From JAAYZK01 sp964535025 (lineage in GTDB: Bacteria > Planctomycetota > Phycisphaerae > SM23-33 > FEN-1343), in NCBI GenBank assembly GCA_964535025.1, contig CAZHRW010000225.1, positions 1 to 7,713 of the forward strand: a stretch of 7,713 bases of DNA. Direction: 5' to 3'. The position numbers were made by a program, and so were the translations under genes. Shown piece by piece: positions 1-6,183 of this stretch. Within the stretch, counting starts at the first letter, position 1, and each line of letters begins with the position of its first letter. The notes beneath the pieces were generated by a model. It made no database searches. It worked only from the letters and a program-made list of their open reading frames with translations, and was not told the DNA's origin.

Positions 1-320
1 GCCGAGGCGAACGTGCGGTCGGCCTTGAGGAACATCTGGCCCCACTGCTCACCTTCCGGCACCAGGTTGTACGCCGCGTCGAGGCCGAAGAAGTTGGACA
101 GGGCGAGCGTATCGAACTGGAAGGGCTCGACGCTGAGCACCTGGATATGATCGAACCCCCCGTCGACCTGGTCGCTCATCGGCACATACCACTCGCCGCT
201 CTGGGCCGCGGCCGGGACGGCCAAGGCCAGCAGCACCCACAGACCAAAGCCACACACCCAGCCCCACGCGGCAACCGACCGCCCCGCCTCACGACCGGCG
301 GCTATGGACTTCCCTCGCAT
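1..320 (-). CDS. Exported protein of unknown function (5' part only)
   Basis: This is the first 106 codons of a gene that runs off the left edge, so it has no stop in the window. The start is ATG at 320-318, with a GGAG (328-331 on the plus strand) 7 nt upstream. The protein begins with a basic stretch (MRGKS...GREAGR), then a hydrophobic segment at about residues 19-36 (WGWVCGFGLWVLLALAV), then PAAAQS. This is a classic signal peptide with an AXA-type signal peptidase I site near residue 39. The mature part starts SGEWYVPMSDQVDGGFDHIQ and contains an acidic and aromatic stretch (VEPFQFDTLALSNFFGLDAAYN). I do not recognise the family. The mature part is likely periplasmic, outer-membrane or extracellular. 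No promoter is evident just upstream; the nearest good one is about 410 nt away (737-765). The signal peptide plus ribosome binding site make the gene itself reasonably certain, but its function is unknown. Confidence 0.75.
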   Translation of the reverse strand, partial: MRGKSIAAGREAGRSVAAWGWVCGFGLWVLLALAVPAAAQSGEWYVPMSDQVDGGFDHIQVLSVEPFQFDTLALSNFFGLDAAYNLVPEGEQWGQMFLKADRTFAS

Positions 321-736
321 ATCACAACTCCGGGCCGACCCCGCGTCCCCATTGAACGACGGCGCAAGACTGCCCTGCCCCGGCTCGCAGGAAACGGACG
401 ATCGACCGTTCCTGACGACTGTTCCCGTGCGCACACTGACGGCGCCACACCGAGCGCCATGCAGCGATTGTCGATCGAGGCGAAACCCCGCAAACCGGCG
501 CCCCACGCGCTGACGTCACCACGACACCCCCCGATGACCTGCGCCTAAGGCGCGCGGCCCATCGGATCCGCTCGACCAGTGACCGGGACCCCACGACTGA
601 TCGGGTACGACCTTCACAGCCGACGTGTTGCCCCAGGAATGGATCGACGACCAACGATGCCCGGGTTCCATCCCCACATGAGCCGCGATCCGAGACGACC
701 GCCGACTCACCCATTCCCAAAAAAGGTCAATTGGCT
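321..736 (-). other. Long leader / gene-free stretch
   Basis: About 410 bases lie between a strong minus-strand promoter (737-765) and the exported-protein gene. A 132-codon open frame (stop at 322-324, TTG start at 720) crosses it, but its product is rich in Arg, Ser, Gly and Val, has no recognisable motif, and uses third positions more loosely than the neighbouring genes, so I do not call it. A small perfect hairpin lies at 541-553 (GCGCC-TAA-GGCGC). I recognise no riboswitch or known RNA. It may be a long 5' untranslated region or hold a small RNA. Confidence 0.4.
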
Positions 737-765
737 CTTATAGCTGTGAATGCCGATCCTGTCAA
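737..765 (-). promoter_or_regulatory. Near-consensus sigma-70 promoter
   Basis: Read on the minus strand, TTGACA (760-765, 6 of 6 to the -35 consensus) is followed after exactly 17 bp by TATAAG (737-742, 5 of 6 to the -10 consensus). Predicted transcription starts near 730 and runs left toward the exported-protein gene at 320, leaving a leader of about 410 nt. The site lies about 20 bp outside the inverted-repeat element at 786-1068, so it could also initiate a separate small RNA. Confidence 0.6.
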
Positions 766-785
766 GCCCTTGGATAAGGTTTTTC

Positions 786-1068
786 TGGTTCTCCTCCCAT
801 TTTCGTGGCTACGACAGGGATAGCCACAAAGGACACAAAGACATAACGGAAAGAACAGCAACGACACAGCCAGGCCACAGAGTTCAAGTTCACAGAGGGC
901 TCAGAGAAAACGCCCAAGCAGTGGTGGAGCTTCTTTCTCTGTGTTCTCCGTGCCCTCTGTGGCGCAAGCCGTTGCCGTTCTTTCCTTTGCGTTCTTTGTG
1001 CCCTTTGTGGCTCCCTTGGCCGTGGCTGTTTGCGGCGACAAGCAACCACGGAAACGGGATGAGAACCA
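786..1068. repeat. 283-bp long inverted-repeat element (MITE-like)
   Basis: The two halves are imperfect reverse complements. Outer ends: TGGTTCTCCTCCC (786-798) matches the complement of 1056-1068 with 2 differences. Inner blocks: 823-840 against 994-1011 (17 of 18) and 848-863 against 970-985 (15 of 16). The innermost AGAGAAA/TTTCTCT pair brackets a unique centre near 911-933. The arms contain 9-bp repeats such as TTCTCTGTG, TTCTCCGTG and CCCTCTGTG (935-961), and TTCTTTGTG CCCTTTGTG (992-1009). No transposase is present. It sits 47 bp downstream of the aldolase stop codon. A transcript crossing it would fold into one long imperfect hairpin, so it could end or protect the aldolase mRNA. It is either a non-autonomous mobile element or a dispersed structural repeat; the sequence alone cannot say which. 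Confidence 0.6.
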
Positions 1069-1073
1069 AATCT

Positions 1074-1103
1074 CAGATTTCAGATTTGAGCGATTTTCAA
1101 ATC
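1074..1103. repeat. AT-rich heptamer repeat and hairpin after the aldolase
   Basis: Two tandem copies of CAGATTT (1074-1087) overlap a 7-bp stem GATTTGA/TCAAATC (1083-1089 with 1097-1103) that has a 7-nt loop. It lies just beyond the aldolase stop codon on the transcribed strand and is AT-rich, unlike its surroundings. With no GC-rich stem and no T tract, it is a poor intrinsic terminator. Confidence 0.4.
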
Positions 1104-1115
1104 CCGGATTCCAAG

Positions 1116-2186
1116 TCAAAGCTGCTTTTGCCGGTACGACTCGACCTCCCAGTTGTCGATGAACGCCAGCGCCCGGGGGGTCATGTAGTCCAGGCCGCCG
1201 AAGGCGTCGGCGAGCTGCTTGACGAGGGCGCCGTCGCGGGCGAGGGTGAGGGCGAGGTCGGCGCGGGCCTCGCTGGCGCCCACGCCAGCGACCACGGCGC
1301 CGGTGGCGACGACGCGGGGCGGGTAGCCGTGCCGCTCGATGTAGGCGGCGACGGCGTCGGGCGTCACGTCGCCCCGCAGGGGATACGCCTTGGCGTAGAC
1401 GATATGGTCGGGCGTGACGGGGCCGTCGAAGACGTCGAACGCCCCGCCGACGCGGACGGCCGCCGCGTCGGGGGTTCCGATCGCCCGGCGGATCCGCCCC
1501 GCGATCGCCTCGGCCGTGGCGTCGTCCGGCTGGGGGCCGATCGGCAGCTCGGTCGCCACGCCGGCTTGGCGGTAGCGGTCGGCCAGGGCGCCCAGCAGCG
1601 CGTCGTAGTGCCGGTCGATCGCCTCCGGCTCGTCGCCGGCGACGAAGACGCCGTGATTCTTCAGCAGGACCACCGACGGCTCGCGGCCGCGGTCGGCGCA
1701 GTAGGCGTCGATGGCCTGGCGGACGTGCATGCAGAGGGTGTAGCCGGGGTCGATGTAATCGACCCACAGGGCGTCGGGGAACAGCTCCGCGGCCGCGGCC
1801 CTGCCGTCGGCGGCGCAGGTCAGGCCGTTGACCAGCACCGGGTGGGTGTGGACCACGTAGACGGCCTGGAAGCTGTTGTGCAGGGGCGCCTCGACGGAGG
1901 GCCGTCCCGAGCTGTCCGGCCGGACGGCGGCGGCCATGAGGTCCTTGACGAGCGCCTCGCGGGCCGACGGGTCGTCGGGGGCGTCGACGGCGTAGAGGCG
2001 GGCGATCTTCGCGCGGTCCAGCGCGACGAAGGTCTCCGGCGTCATCGCCCCCAGCGTCGTGCCGGAGGGCTTGACCCACAGCGTGTCGGCCGACTTGCAG
2101 GAGGTGTTCCCCCCGCCGCCCTTGACGTAGTCGGCCGTGCCGAACCGGTGGGATAACTGCGTAATCGTTTCAAGCCTGCTGACCAA
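1116..2186 (-). CDS. Class II aldolase/adducin-family protein
   Basis: This 356-aa cytoplasmic protein has the class II (zinc) aldolase fold. N-terminal phosphate/substrate loops appear as KGGGGNTS (residues 22-29) and KPSGT (39-43). The catalytic set is complete: Glu99 (VEAPLH), the HTH zinc pair at His113 and His115, and the third zinc ligand His178 (KNHGV). Such enzymes split or form sugar phosphates such as fuculose- or rhamnulose-1-phosphate; the substrate here cannot be read from sequence. The protein is longer than FucA/RhaD-type enzymes. Its tail (about 250-356, ending in AFIDNWEVESYRQK) resembles the connector that in bifunctional YuxG/RhaE-type proteins leads into a short-chain dehydrogenase, but that dehydrogenase is absent. 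The start is TTG, chosen because GGAGG lies 5 nt upstream and the only upstream in-frame limit is the stop codon of the preceding mscS-like gene. It is probably co-transcribed with that gene, 18 bp away. Confidence 0.88.
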   Translation of the reverse strand: MVSRLETITQLSHRFGTADYVKGGGGNTSCKSADTLWVKPSGTTLGAMTPETFVALDRAKIARLYAVDAPDDPSAREALVKDLMAAAVRPDSSGRPSVEAPLHNSFQAVYVVHTHPVLVNGLTCAADGRAAAAELFPDALWVDYIDPGYTLCMHVRQAIDAYCADRGREPSVVLLKNHGVFVAGDEPEAIDRHYDALLGALADRYRQAGVATELPIGPQPDDATAEAIAGRIRRAIGTPDAAAVRVGGAFDVFDGPVTPDHIVYAKAYPLRGDVTPDAVAAYIERHGYPPRVVATGAVVAGVGASEARADLALTLARDGALVKQLADAFGGLDYMTPRALAFIDNWEVESYRQKQL

Positions 2187-2191
2187 AACCG

Positions 2192-2196
2192 CCTCC
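2192..2196 (-). promoter_or_regulatory. Ribosome binding site deciding the TTG start of the aldolase
   Basis: GGAGG on the minus strand lies 5 nt before TTG at 2186-2184. No ATG or GTG start lies between the upstream stop codon (2205-2207) and this TTG, so the Shine-Dalgarno match decides the start. Confidence 0.7.
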
Positions 2197-2204
2197 AGTG
2201 TCCA

Positions 2205-3392
2205 TCACGTAAAGGCCCGCCCGCCCCCGCCGCCGCCCTGCGGCGCGGGGTTGACGGTGAACCGGCCCTGGGGTTTGAGGTAGAGCGTCTGGGTCGGGAA
2301 GGCGAACTCCAGGCCCTCCTCGTTAAACCGCCGGAGCAGTTCGAGATTGAATTCGTTGTTGAACGCCTGGAACTCCCACCAGTCGGTGGGCACGAACCAG
2401 TACATCACCAGGATGCCGAGATTGTCGGCGTTGTAGTCGCTGAAGTAGACCTTGTAGGGGAACTCCGCGTGGAAATGCCGGGCCCGGGCGTCGAGCATCT
2501 CGTGGAGGATCTCGATGGCCCGCTCCATGCGGTCGGGCGGGGTGTTGTAGGTCAGGCCGAGGTTGAACATCCGCCGCAGGAACGGCCGGCGGGAGATGTT
2601 CTCGACCACGTCGTTGACCAATATGGAATTGGGGATCGTCACGTGATGGCCGGTGAGGGTGCGCAGCTTGGTCGAGCGGAAGCCGACCTCCTCGACCATG
2701 CCGTCATAGGACTGCACCTGGATCCGGTCGCCCATCGCGAAGGGCCGATCGGCGAGGATGACCGCCGAGCCGAACAGGTTGGCGATCGAATCCTTCGCCG
2801 CCAGGGCGACGGCCAGCCCGCCGAGGCCCAGGCCGGCCAGCAGGGCGCCGATGTTCAGCTCGAAGATGTTCTGGGCGATGAACAGCAGGGCGAGGATCAC
2901 CACGAACACCCGCACCGTCTTGCGCAGCAGGGGCACGAGCTGGTCGTCGAGCTTGGTGTCGGTCCGCTCGGCGGCGCGGCCCAGCATCACCTCCACCACG
3001 TCGACCAGCCGGTACAGCCCCCAGGCGATCGCCAGCGCCAGCAGGGCCTGGCAGAACTGCTGCCAGAACGTGCGGATCGGGCCGTCGGGCATGACCGTCG
3101 CGGCCCCGTCGGCCACGCGCACGTCCAGGGTGAGGAACGCCTGGGCCGCGTACAGGGCCATCGCCAGCAGCGCCAGGGGGACCGGACGGCCGATCGCCCG
3201 CAGCACCACCAGCGCGGTGCGTCCGCGGCCGGCGCTTTCCAGCCGCCGGCCCTGGCGGTCCAGGAAGAAACTGATGACCTTGCCGACCGCGAACGCCAGC
3301 AGCAACAGGCCCAGCAGTGCGGTCCACTTCCAGACCTCGTTGTGCAGCCACTTTGTCATCCACAGCGCCTGGATCTGCCACGCCCCAATCAT
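2205..3392 (-). CDS. MscS-family mechanosensitive ion channel
   Basis: This 395-aa inner-membrane protein opens under membrane tension to release solutes on osmotic downshock. Hydrophobic segments lie at about residues 22-45, 60-88, 112-136 and 157-178, followed by the pore helix and beta-domain entry (about 180-224). There the Gly/Ala-rich NIGALLAGLGLGGLAVALA and KDSIANLFGSAVI...GDRI are hallmark MscS sequence. The cytoplasmic part follows (VEEVGFRSTKLRT..., IPNSILVNDVVENISRR), then an alpha/beta C-terminal domain and a glycine run (385-391). It has more transmembrane segments than the 286-aa E. coli MscS (three), so it belongs to a larger-membrane-domain subgroup. The ATG start at 3392 has GGAG 10 nt upstream; an ATG at 3399 is out of frame. 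It is the first gene of a likely two-gene unit with the aldolase, whose frame it shares. Confidence 0.92.
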   Translation of the reverse strand: MIGAWQIQALWMTKWLHNEVWKWTALLGLLLLAFAVGKVISFFLDRQGRRLESAGRGRTALVVLRAIGRPVPLALLAMALYAAQAFLTLDVRVADGAATVMPDGPIRTFWQQFCQALLALAIAWGLYRLVDVVEVMLGRAAERTDTKLDDQLVPLLRKTVRVFVVILALLFIAQNIFELNIGALLAGLGLGGLAVALAAKDSIANLFGSAVILADRPFAMGDRIQVQSYDGMVEEVGFRSTKLRTLTGHHVTIPNSILVNDVVENISRRPFLRRMFNLGLTYNTPPDRMERAIEILHEMLDARARHFHAEFPYKVYFSDYNADNLGILVMYWFVPTDWWEFQAFNNEFNLELLRRFNEEGLEFAFPTQTLYLKPQGRFTVNPAPQGGGGGGRAFT

Positions 3393-3465
3393 AGGTCATG
3401 CTCTCCGCTTGGGATCCGACGTTCGCGGACCCACCCGACGGGCCCGCCGATCATGACAAGAGCGT

Positions 3466-3495
3466 GTTATACGCGCTGGGCGATGGAAATGACAG
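3466..3495 (-). promoter_or_regulatory. Possible promoter of the mscS-aldolase unit
   Basis: On the minus strand CTGTCA (3490-3495, 4 of 6) and TATAAC (3466-3471, 5 of 6) are separated by 18 bp. Transcription would begin about 70 nt before the channel's start codon and just after the pseudopilin gene. The -35 match is weak, so this is tentative. Confidence 0.3.
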
Positions 3496-3515
3496 ACGTT
3501 AGTGGCATTTCCCCG

Positions 3516-3529
3516 CGCCGCCGGCGGCG
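3516..3529 (-). terminator. GC-rich palindrome right after the pseudopilin gene
   Basis: A 14-bp perfect palindrome of CGCCG/CGGCG arms lies immediately past the stop codon (3531-3533). It could fold into a very stable small hairpin, but no T tract follows on the minus strand, so intrinsic termination is uncertain. It lies between the pseudopilin stop and the putative mscS promoter. Confidence 0.3.
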
Positions 3530-3530
3530 G

Positions 3531-4007
3531 TCAGGGGTCGATGTCCGTCGCGCCGCGGGAGGAGTTGACGTGGATCGTCCCGGTGGTGGTGCAGTAGTAC
3601 CAGCCGCTGGAATCGTCGCGGGGGGCGTCGGTGGCGGCGCCGCACTTGATCAGCGTGCCGGCCGGGCCGCTGACGTAGGGGTTGGCGGGCCATTCCGTCA
3701 GGTAGGGCCCGCACTTACCGTCGGGGTCGAGCTTGCCGGTCGGGGTGGTCGGCCGCGTGAGCCGCCAGGTGATCCCCGCCAGGGAGACGTTTGCGGCCTC
3801 GTCGAGGTGAACCATCCGCCCATCGTGCTCGGCGCGATACAGATCGATCGCCCGGCGGACCGCCGTAAGGTCCGTTTCCAGCGCCGTTTCCCGCGCCTGC
3901 TCGGAGGCGGTGACCACCTGCGGCACGACCACCATCGCCAGGATGCCGATGATGAGCACGACAATGAGGACTTCAACGAGCGTGAAGCCGCCCCGGGGCA
4001 TAACCAT
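3531..4007 (-). CDS. Prepilin-type (GspG-like) pseudopilin
   Basis: This 158-aa protein starts MVMPRGG followed by FTLVEVLIVVLIIGILAMVV, the type IV prepilin cleavage/methylation signal. A prepilin peptidase would cut after Gly7, leaving methylated Phe with Glu at +5. The hydrophobic helix (8-30) continues into an amphipathic stretch (EQARETALETDLTAVRRAIDLYRAEH) that packs the filament core. The C-terminal part has GPYLTEWPANPY and SSGWYYCTTTGTIHVN, the GspG/major-pseudopilin style of tail, with two cysteines (about 114 and 137) that could pair. It is probably a subunit of a type II secretion pseudopilus or a related surface filament, anchored in the inner membrane before assembly. No gspD, gspE, gspF or prepilin peptidase gene is nearby, so it is a stand-alone copy. 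Start: ATG at 4007 with GGAGG 10 nt upstream; a second ATG at 4001 is possible but further from the binding site. Confidence 0.88.
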   Translation of the reverse strand: MVMPRGGFTLVEVLIVVLIIGILAMVVVPQVVTASEQARETALETDLTAVRRAIDLYRAEHDGRMVHLDEAANVSLAGITWRLTRPTTPTGKLDPDGKCGPYLTEWPANPYVSGPAGTLIKCGAATDAPRDDSSGWYYCTTTGTIHVNSSRGATDIDP

Positions 4008-4023
4008 GCCGACGGTTCCTCCC

Positions 4024-4051
4024 GAGACCCCACCCGACCCTTAAGGGTCTC
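4024..4051. promoter_or_regulatory. Palindrome upstream of the pseudopilin start
   Basis: GACCCTTAAGGGTC (4036-4049) is a perfect 14-bp palindrome centred 35 bp before the pseudopilin start codon. Its right half can alternatively pair with GAGACCC at 4024-4030 (7-bp stem, partner 4045-4051), which lies next to the ribosome binding site (4018-4022). This could be a dimeric-regulator operator or a 5' untranslated-region switch. No family can be assigned. Confidence 0.35.
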
Positions 4052-4138
4052 TCTGACTACGGGCTGCATCGGTTAATCCCCCTACAAGGTTTAGTTAGCC
4101 CCACCGGCCGCCCGAGAGCCCCCCGCCGGCGCAGCACG

Positions 4139-4175
4139 GAGGCCTGCCGGCGGTAACATCCGTCCGGCAGGCCTC
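4139..4175 (-). terminator. Stem-loop downstream of dnaK
   Basis: A perfect 12-bp inverted repeat (GAGGCCTGCCGG at 4139-4150, complement at 4164-4175) is extended inward by CGG/CCG (4151-4153 with 4160-4162) after a one-base bulge. It starts 31 bp past the dnaK stop codon. No T run follows on either strand, so it is a strong 3' hairpin that may terminate or stabilise the dnaK message, but not a textbook intrinsic terminator. Confidence 0.5.
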
Positions 4176-4206
4176 TTGCATGCGGTCGCACGGCGGCGCC
4201 GCGCCC

Positions 4207-6105
4207 TTATTCCTTGACCTCGTAGTTCGCGTCGATCACGTCGTCGCCGCCTTCGCCGCCGGCGCCGCCTTGGCCGCCTTCGCCGCCGCCGGCGGTCTTG
4301 GCCTGCTCGTAGATGACCTCCGCGAGCTTGTGGGAGCTCTGTTCGAGGTTCTCCATGGCCCGCTTGATCGCCTCGGCGTCGTCGCTGGCGATCGTGTCGC
4401 GCAGGTTGCTGATGGCCGATTCGATGTTGCTGCGGTCGGCGGCGGGGACCTTTTCGCCCTGCTCCTTGAGGGTTTTCTCGGCGGCGAAGGCCAACTGGTC
4501 GGCGTGGTTTTTCAGTTCGACCAGCTCGCGGCGTTTCTGGTCCTCGGCGGCATGCTCCTCGGCATCCCGCTTCATCTTCTCGATCTCATCTTCGCTAAGT
4601 CCGGACGAGCCCTTGATTTCGATCGACTGCTCCTTGCCGGTCGCCAGGTCCTTCGCCGAGACGTTCAGGATGCCGTTGGCGTCGATCTTGAAGGCCACCT
4701 CGATCTGCGGCACGCCCCGCGGCGCCGGCGGGATGCCGGTGAGGTTGAACCGCCCGAGCGTGCGGTTGTCGGCGGCGGTCGCCCGCTCGCCCTGCAGCAC
4801 GTGGATGGTCACCTCCGTCTGGTTGTCGGCGGCGGTGGAGAAGACCTCCTTCTTCTCGGTCGGGATCGTCGTGTTCCGCTCGATCAGCTTGGTCATCACG
4901 CCCCCGAGCGTCTCGACGCCCAGCGACAGCGGCGTAACATCAAGCAGGACCATCTGTTCCTCGACCTCGCCGGCGAGGATCCCGCCCTGGACCGCCGCGC
5001 CCATCGCGACCACTTCGTCGGGGTTGATCGACTGGTTGGGGTCCTTGCCGAAGATCTCCTTGACGATCTGGCGGACCTTCGGGATCCGCGTCGAGCCGCC
5101 CACCAGCACCACCTCGTCGACGTCGTCGGCGGTAAACTTCGCATCCGAAAGCGCTTGCTTGCACGGCCCGACCAGCCGCTCGATCTGATCGGCGATGAGC
5201 TGCTCGAATTTCGCCCGCGTCAACGTCATCGTCAGGTGCTTGGGCCCGGCCTGCGTGGCGGTGATGAACGGCAGGTTGATATTCGCCTCCATCGCCGTCG
5301 ACAGCTCGCACTTGGCCTTCTCCGCCGCCTCCTTCAGCCGCTGCAGCGCCATGGGGTCTTCGCGCAAGTCGATGCCTTCATTGCGCTTGAATTCGTCGGC
5401 GATGTAGTGGATCAACTCCTCGTCCAAATCGTCGCCGCCGAGGTGCGTGTCGCCGTTGGTCGAGACGACCTCGAAAACGCCGTCGCCGATGTCCATGATC
5501 GAGACGTCGAACGTGCCGCCGCCGAAGTCGAAGACGGCGACCTTCTCGTTCTTCTGCTTCTCCAGCCCGTAGGCCAACGCCGCGGCCGTCGGCTCGTTGA
5601 TGATCCGCTCGACGGTCAGCCCGGCGATCTCGCCGGCGTCCTTGGTCGCCTGGCGCTGGGAGTCGTTAAAGTAGGCAGGCACGGTAATTACAGCACGTGT
5701 GACCTCCTCGCCGAGGTAGTCCTCGGCGGTCTTCTTGAGGTCCTGGAGGATCATCGCCGAGACCTCCGGCGGCGTGTAGTCCTTGCCGTGCACGTGCACC
5801 TTGACCAGCTCGTCGGACCCGCCGACGATCTGGTAGGGGACCATCTTCTCCTCGCTGGTCACCTCGTTGTGGCGACGGCCCATGAACCGCTTGATCGAGA
5901 AAACGGTGTTCTTGGGGTTGGTCACCTGCTGATGCCGGGCCGTCTGGCCGACCAGCCGCTCGCCGCGGTCTGTAAACCCAACCACCGACGGCGTTAACCG
6001 ATTGCCCTGCTGGTTGATCAGCACCTTCGGGGCCGCGCCTTCCATGACCGCCACGACGCTGTTGGTCGTCCCCAGGTCAATGCCGATGATCTTGTTGCTC
6101 GCCAT
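4207..6105 (-). CDS. dnaK: Molecular chaperone DnaK (Hsp70)
   Basis: This is a full-length 632-aa Hsp70. It uses ATP to bind and release exposed hydrophobic segments of unfolded proteins in the cytoplasm, normally with DnaJ and GrpE. The nucleotide-binding domain shows phosphate loop 1 GIDLGTTNS (8-16), Lys72, NEPTAAALAYG (170-180), phosphate loop 2 FDFGGGTFD (192-200), HLGGDDLD (221-228) and the adenosine motif VLVGGSTRIPKV (333-344). The linker VLLDVTPLSLGVET (386-399) leads to the substrate-binding domain (GIPPAPRGVPQIEV at 457-470). A helical lid follows, then a Gly/Glu-rich tail ending DDVIDANYEVKE, close to the usual DnaK terminus. Start: ATG at 6105 with GAGGAG 7 nt upstream; an in-frame GTG at 6120 overlaps that site and is rejected. 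No dnaJ, grpE or hrcA is adjacent. The predicted promoter is of sigma-54 type (6184-6200). Confidence 0.98.
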   Translation of the reverse strand: MASNKIIGIDLGTTNSVVAVMEGAAPKVLINQQGNRLTPSVVGFTDRGERLVGQTARHQQVTNPKNTVFSIKRFMGRRHNEVTSEEKMVPYQIVGGSDELVKVHVHGKDYTPPEVSAMILQDLKKTAEDYLGEEVTRAVITVPAYFNDSQRQATKDAGEIAGLTVERIINEPTAAALAYGLEKQKNEKVAVFDFGGGTFDVSIMDIGDGVFEVVSTNGDTHLGGDDLDEELIHYIADEFKRNEGIDLREDPMALQRLKEAAEKAKCELSTAMEANINLPFITATQAGPKHLTMTLTRAKFEQLIADQIERLVGPCKQALSDAKFTADDVDEVVLVGGSTRIPKVRQIVKEIFGKDPNQSINPDEVVAMGAAVQGGILAGEVEEQMVLLDVTPLSLGVETLGGVMTKLIERNTTIPTEKKEVFSTAADNQTEVTIHVLQGERATAADNRTLGRFNLTGIPPAPRGVPQIEVAFKIDANGILNVSAKDLATGKEQSIEIKGSSGLSEDEIEKMKRDAEEHAAEDQKRRELVELKNHADQLAFAAEKTLKEQGEKVPAADRSNIESAISNLRDTIASDDAEAIKRAMENLEQSSHKLAEVIYEQAKTAGGGEGGQGGAGGEGGDDVIDANYEVKE

Positions 6106-6112
6106 GATCGAA

Positions 6113-6118
6113 CTCCTC
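6113..6118 (-). promoter_or_regulatory. dnaK: Ribosome binding site fixing the dnaK start
   Basis: GAGGAG on the minus strand lies 7 nt before the ATG at 6105. It overlaps the alternative GTG codon at 6120-6118, which leaves that longer start without a binding site. Confidence 0.75.
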
Positions 6119-6154
6119 ACGCGTCGGATTCGCTTGCCTCGCCCTCATTCCATG

Positions 6155-6170
6155 GGGGCACAACCGCCCC
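6155..6170 (-). other. Small hairpin in the predicted dnaK 5' leader
   Basis: GGGGC (6155-6159) and GCCCC (6166-6170) form a 5-bp GC-only stem with a 6-nt loop. It falls a few nucleotides after the start predicted from the sigma-54 promoter (about 6173). It could stabilise the 5' end of the message or make it temperature-sensitive, but nothing shows that directly. Confidence 0.25.
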
Positions 6171-6183
6171 GTCCTTGCGGAGA

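Noticed and set aside
322..720. A 132-codon minus-strand frame ending 1 bp before the exported-protein start
   Set aside because: It needs a TTG start (or an ATG at 714), lacks a motif, and has amino-acid and third-base composition unlike the neighbours. The neat abutment with the next start is probably chance.
750..2156. A 468-codon plus-strand open frame opposite the aldolase and through the inverted repeat
   Set aside because: The first part is the translated 9-bp repeat and the rest is the complement of a gene with an intact active site.
4139..4175. Integron attC-like or attachment site
   Set aside because: The imperfect-palindrome boxes of attC are absent and no integrase is nearby; a 3' stem-loop of dnaK explains it more simply.
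4180..5997. A 605-codon plus-strand open frame opposite dnaK
   Set aside because: It is antisense to an unambiguous Hsp70; its Leu/Val/Arg/Asp-rich product simply mirrors the dnaK codon pattern and has no recognisable domain.
6106..6120. Longer dnaK start at GTG 6120
   Set aside because: The GTG overlaps the Shine-Dalgarno sequence of the ATG at 6105, and the extra five residues are not part of the conserved DnaK N-terminus.
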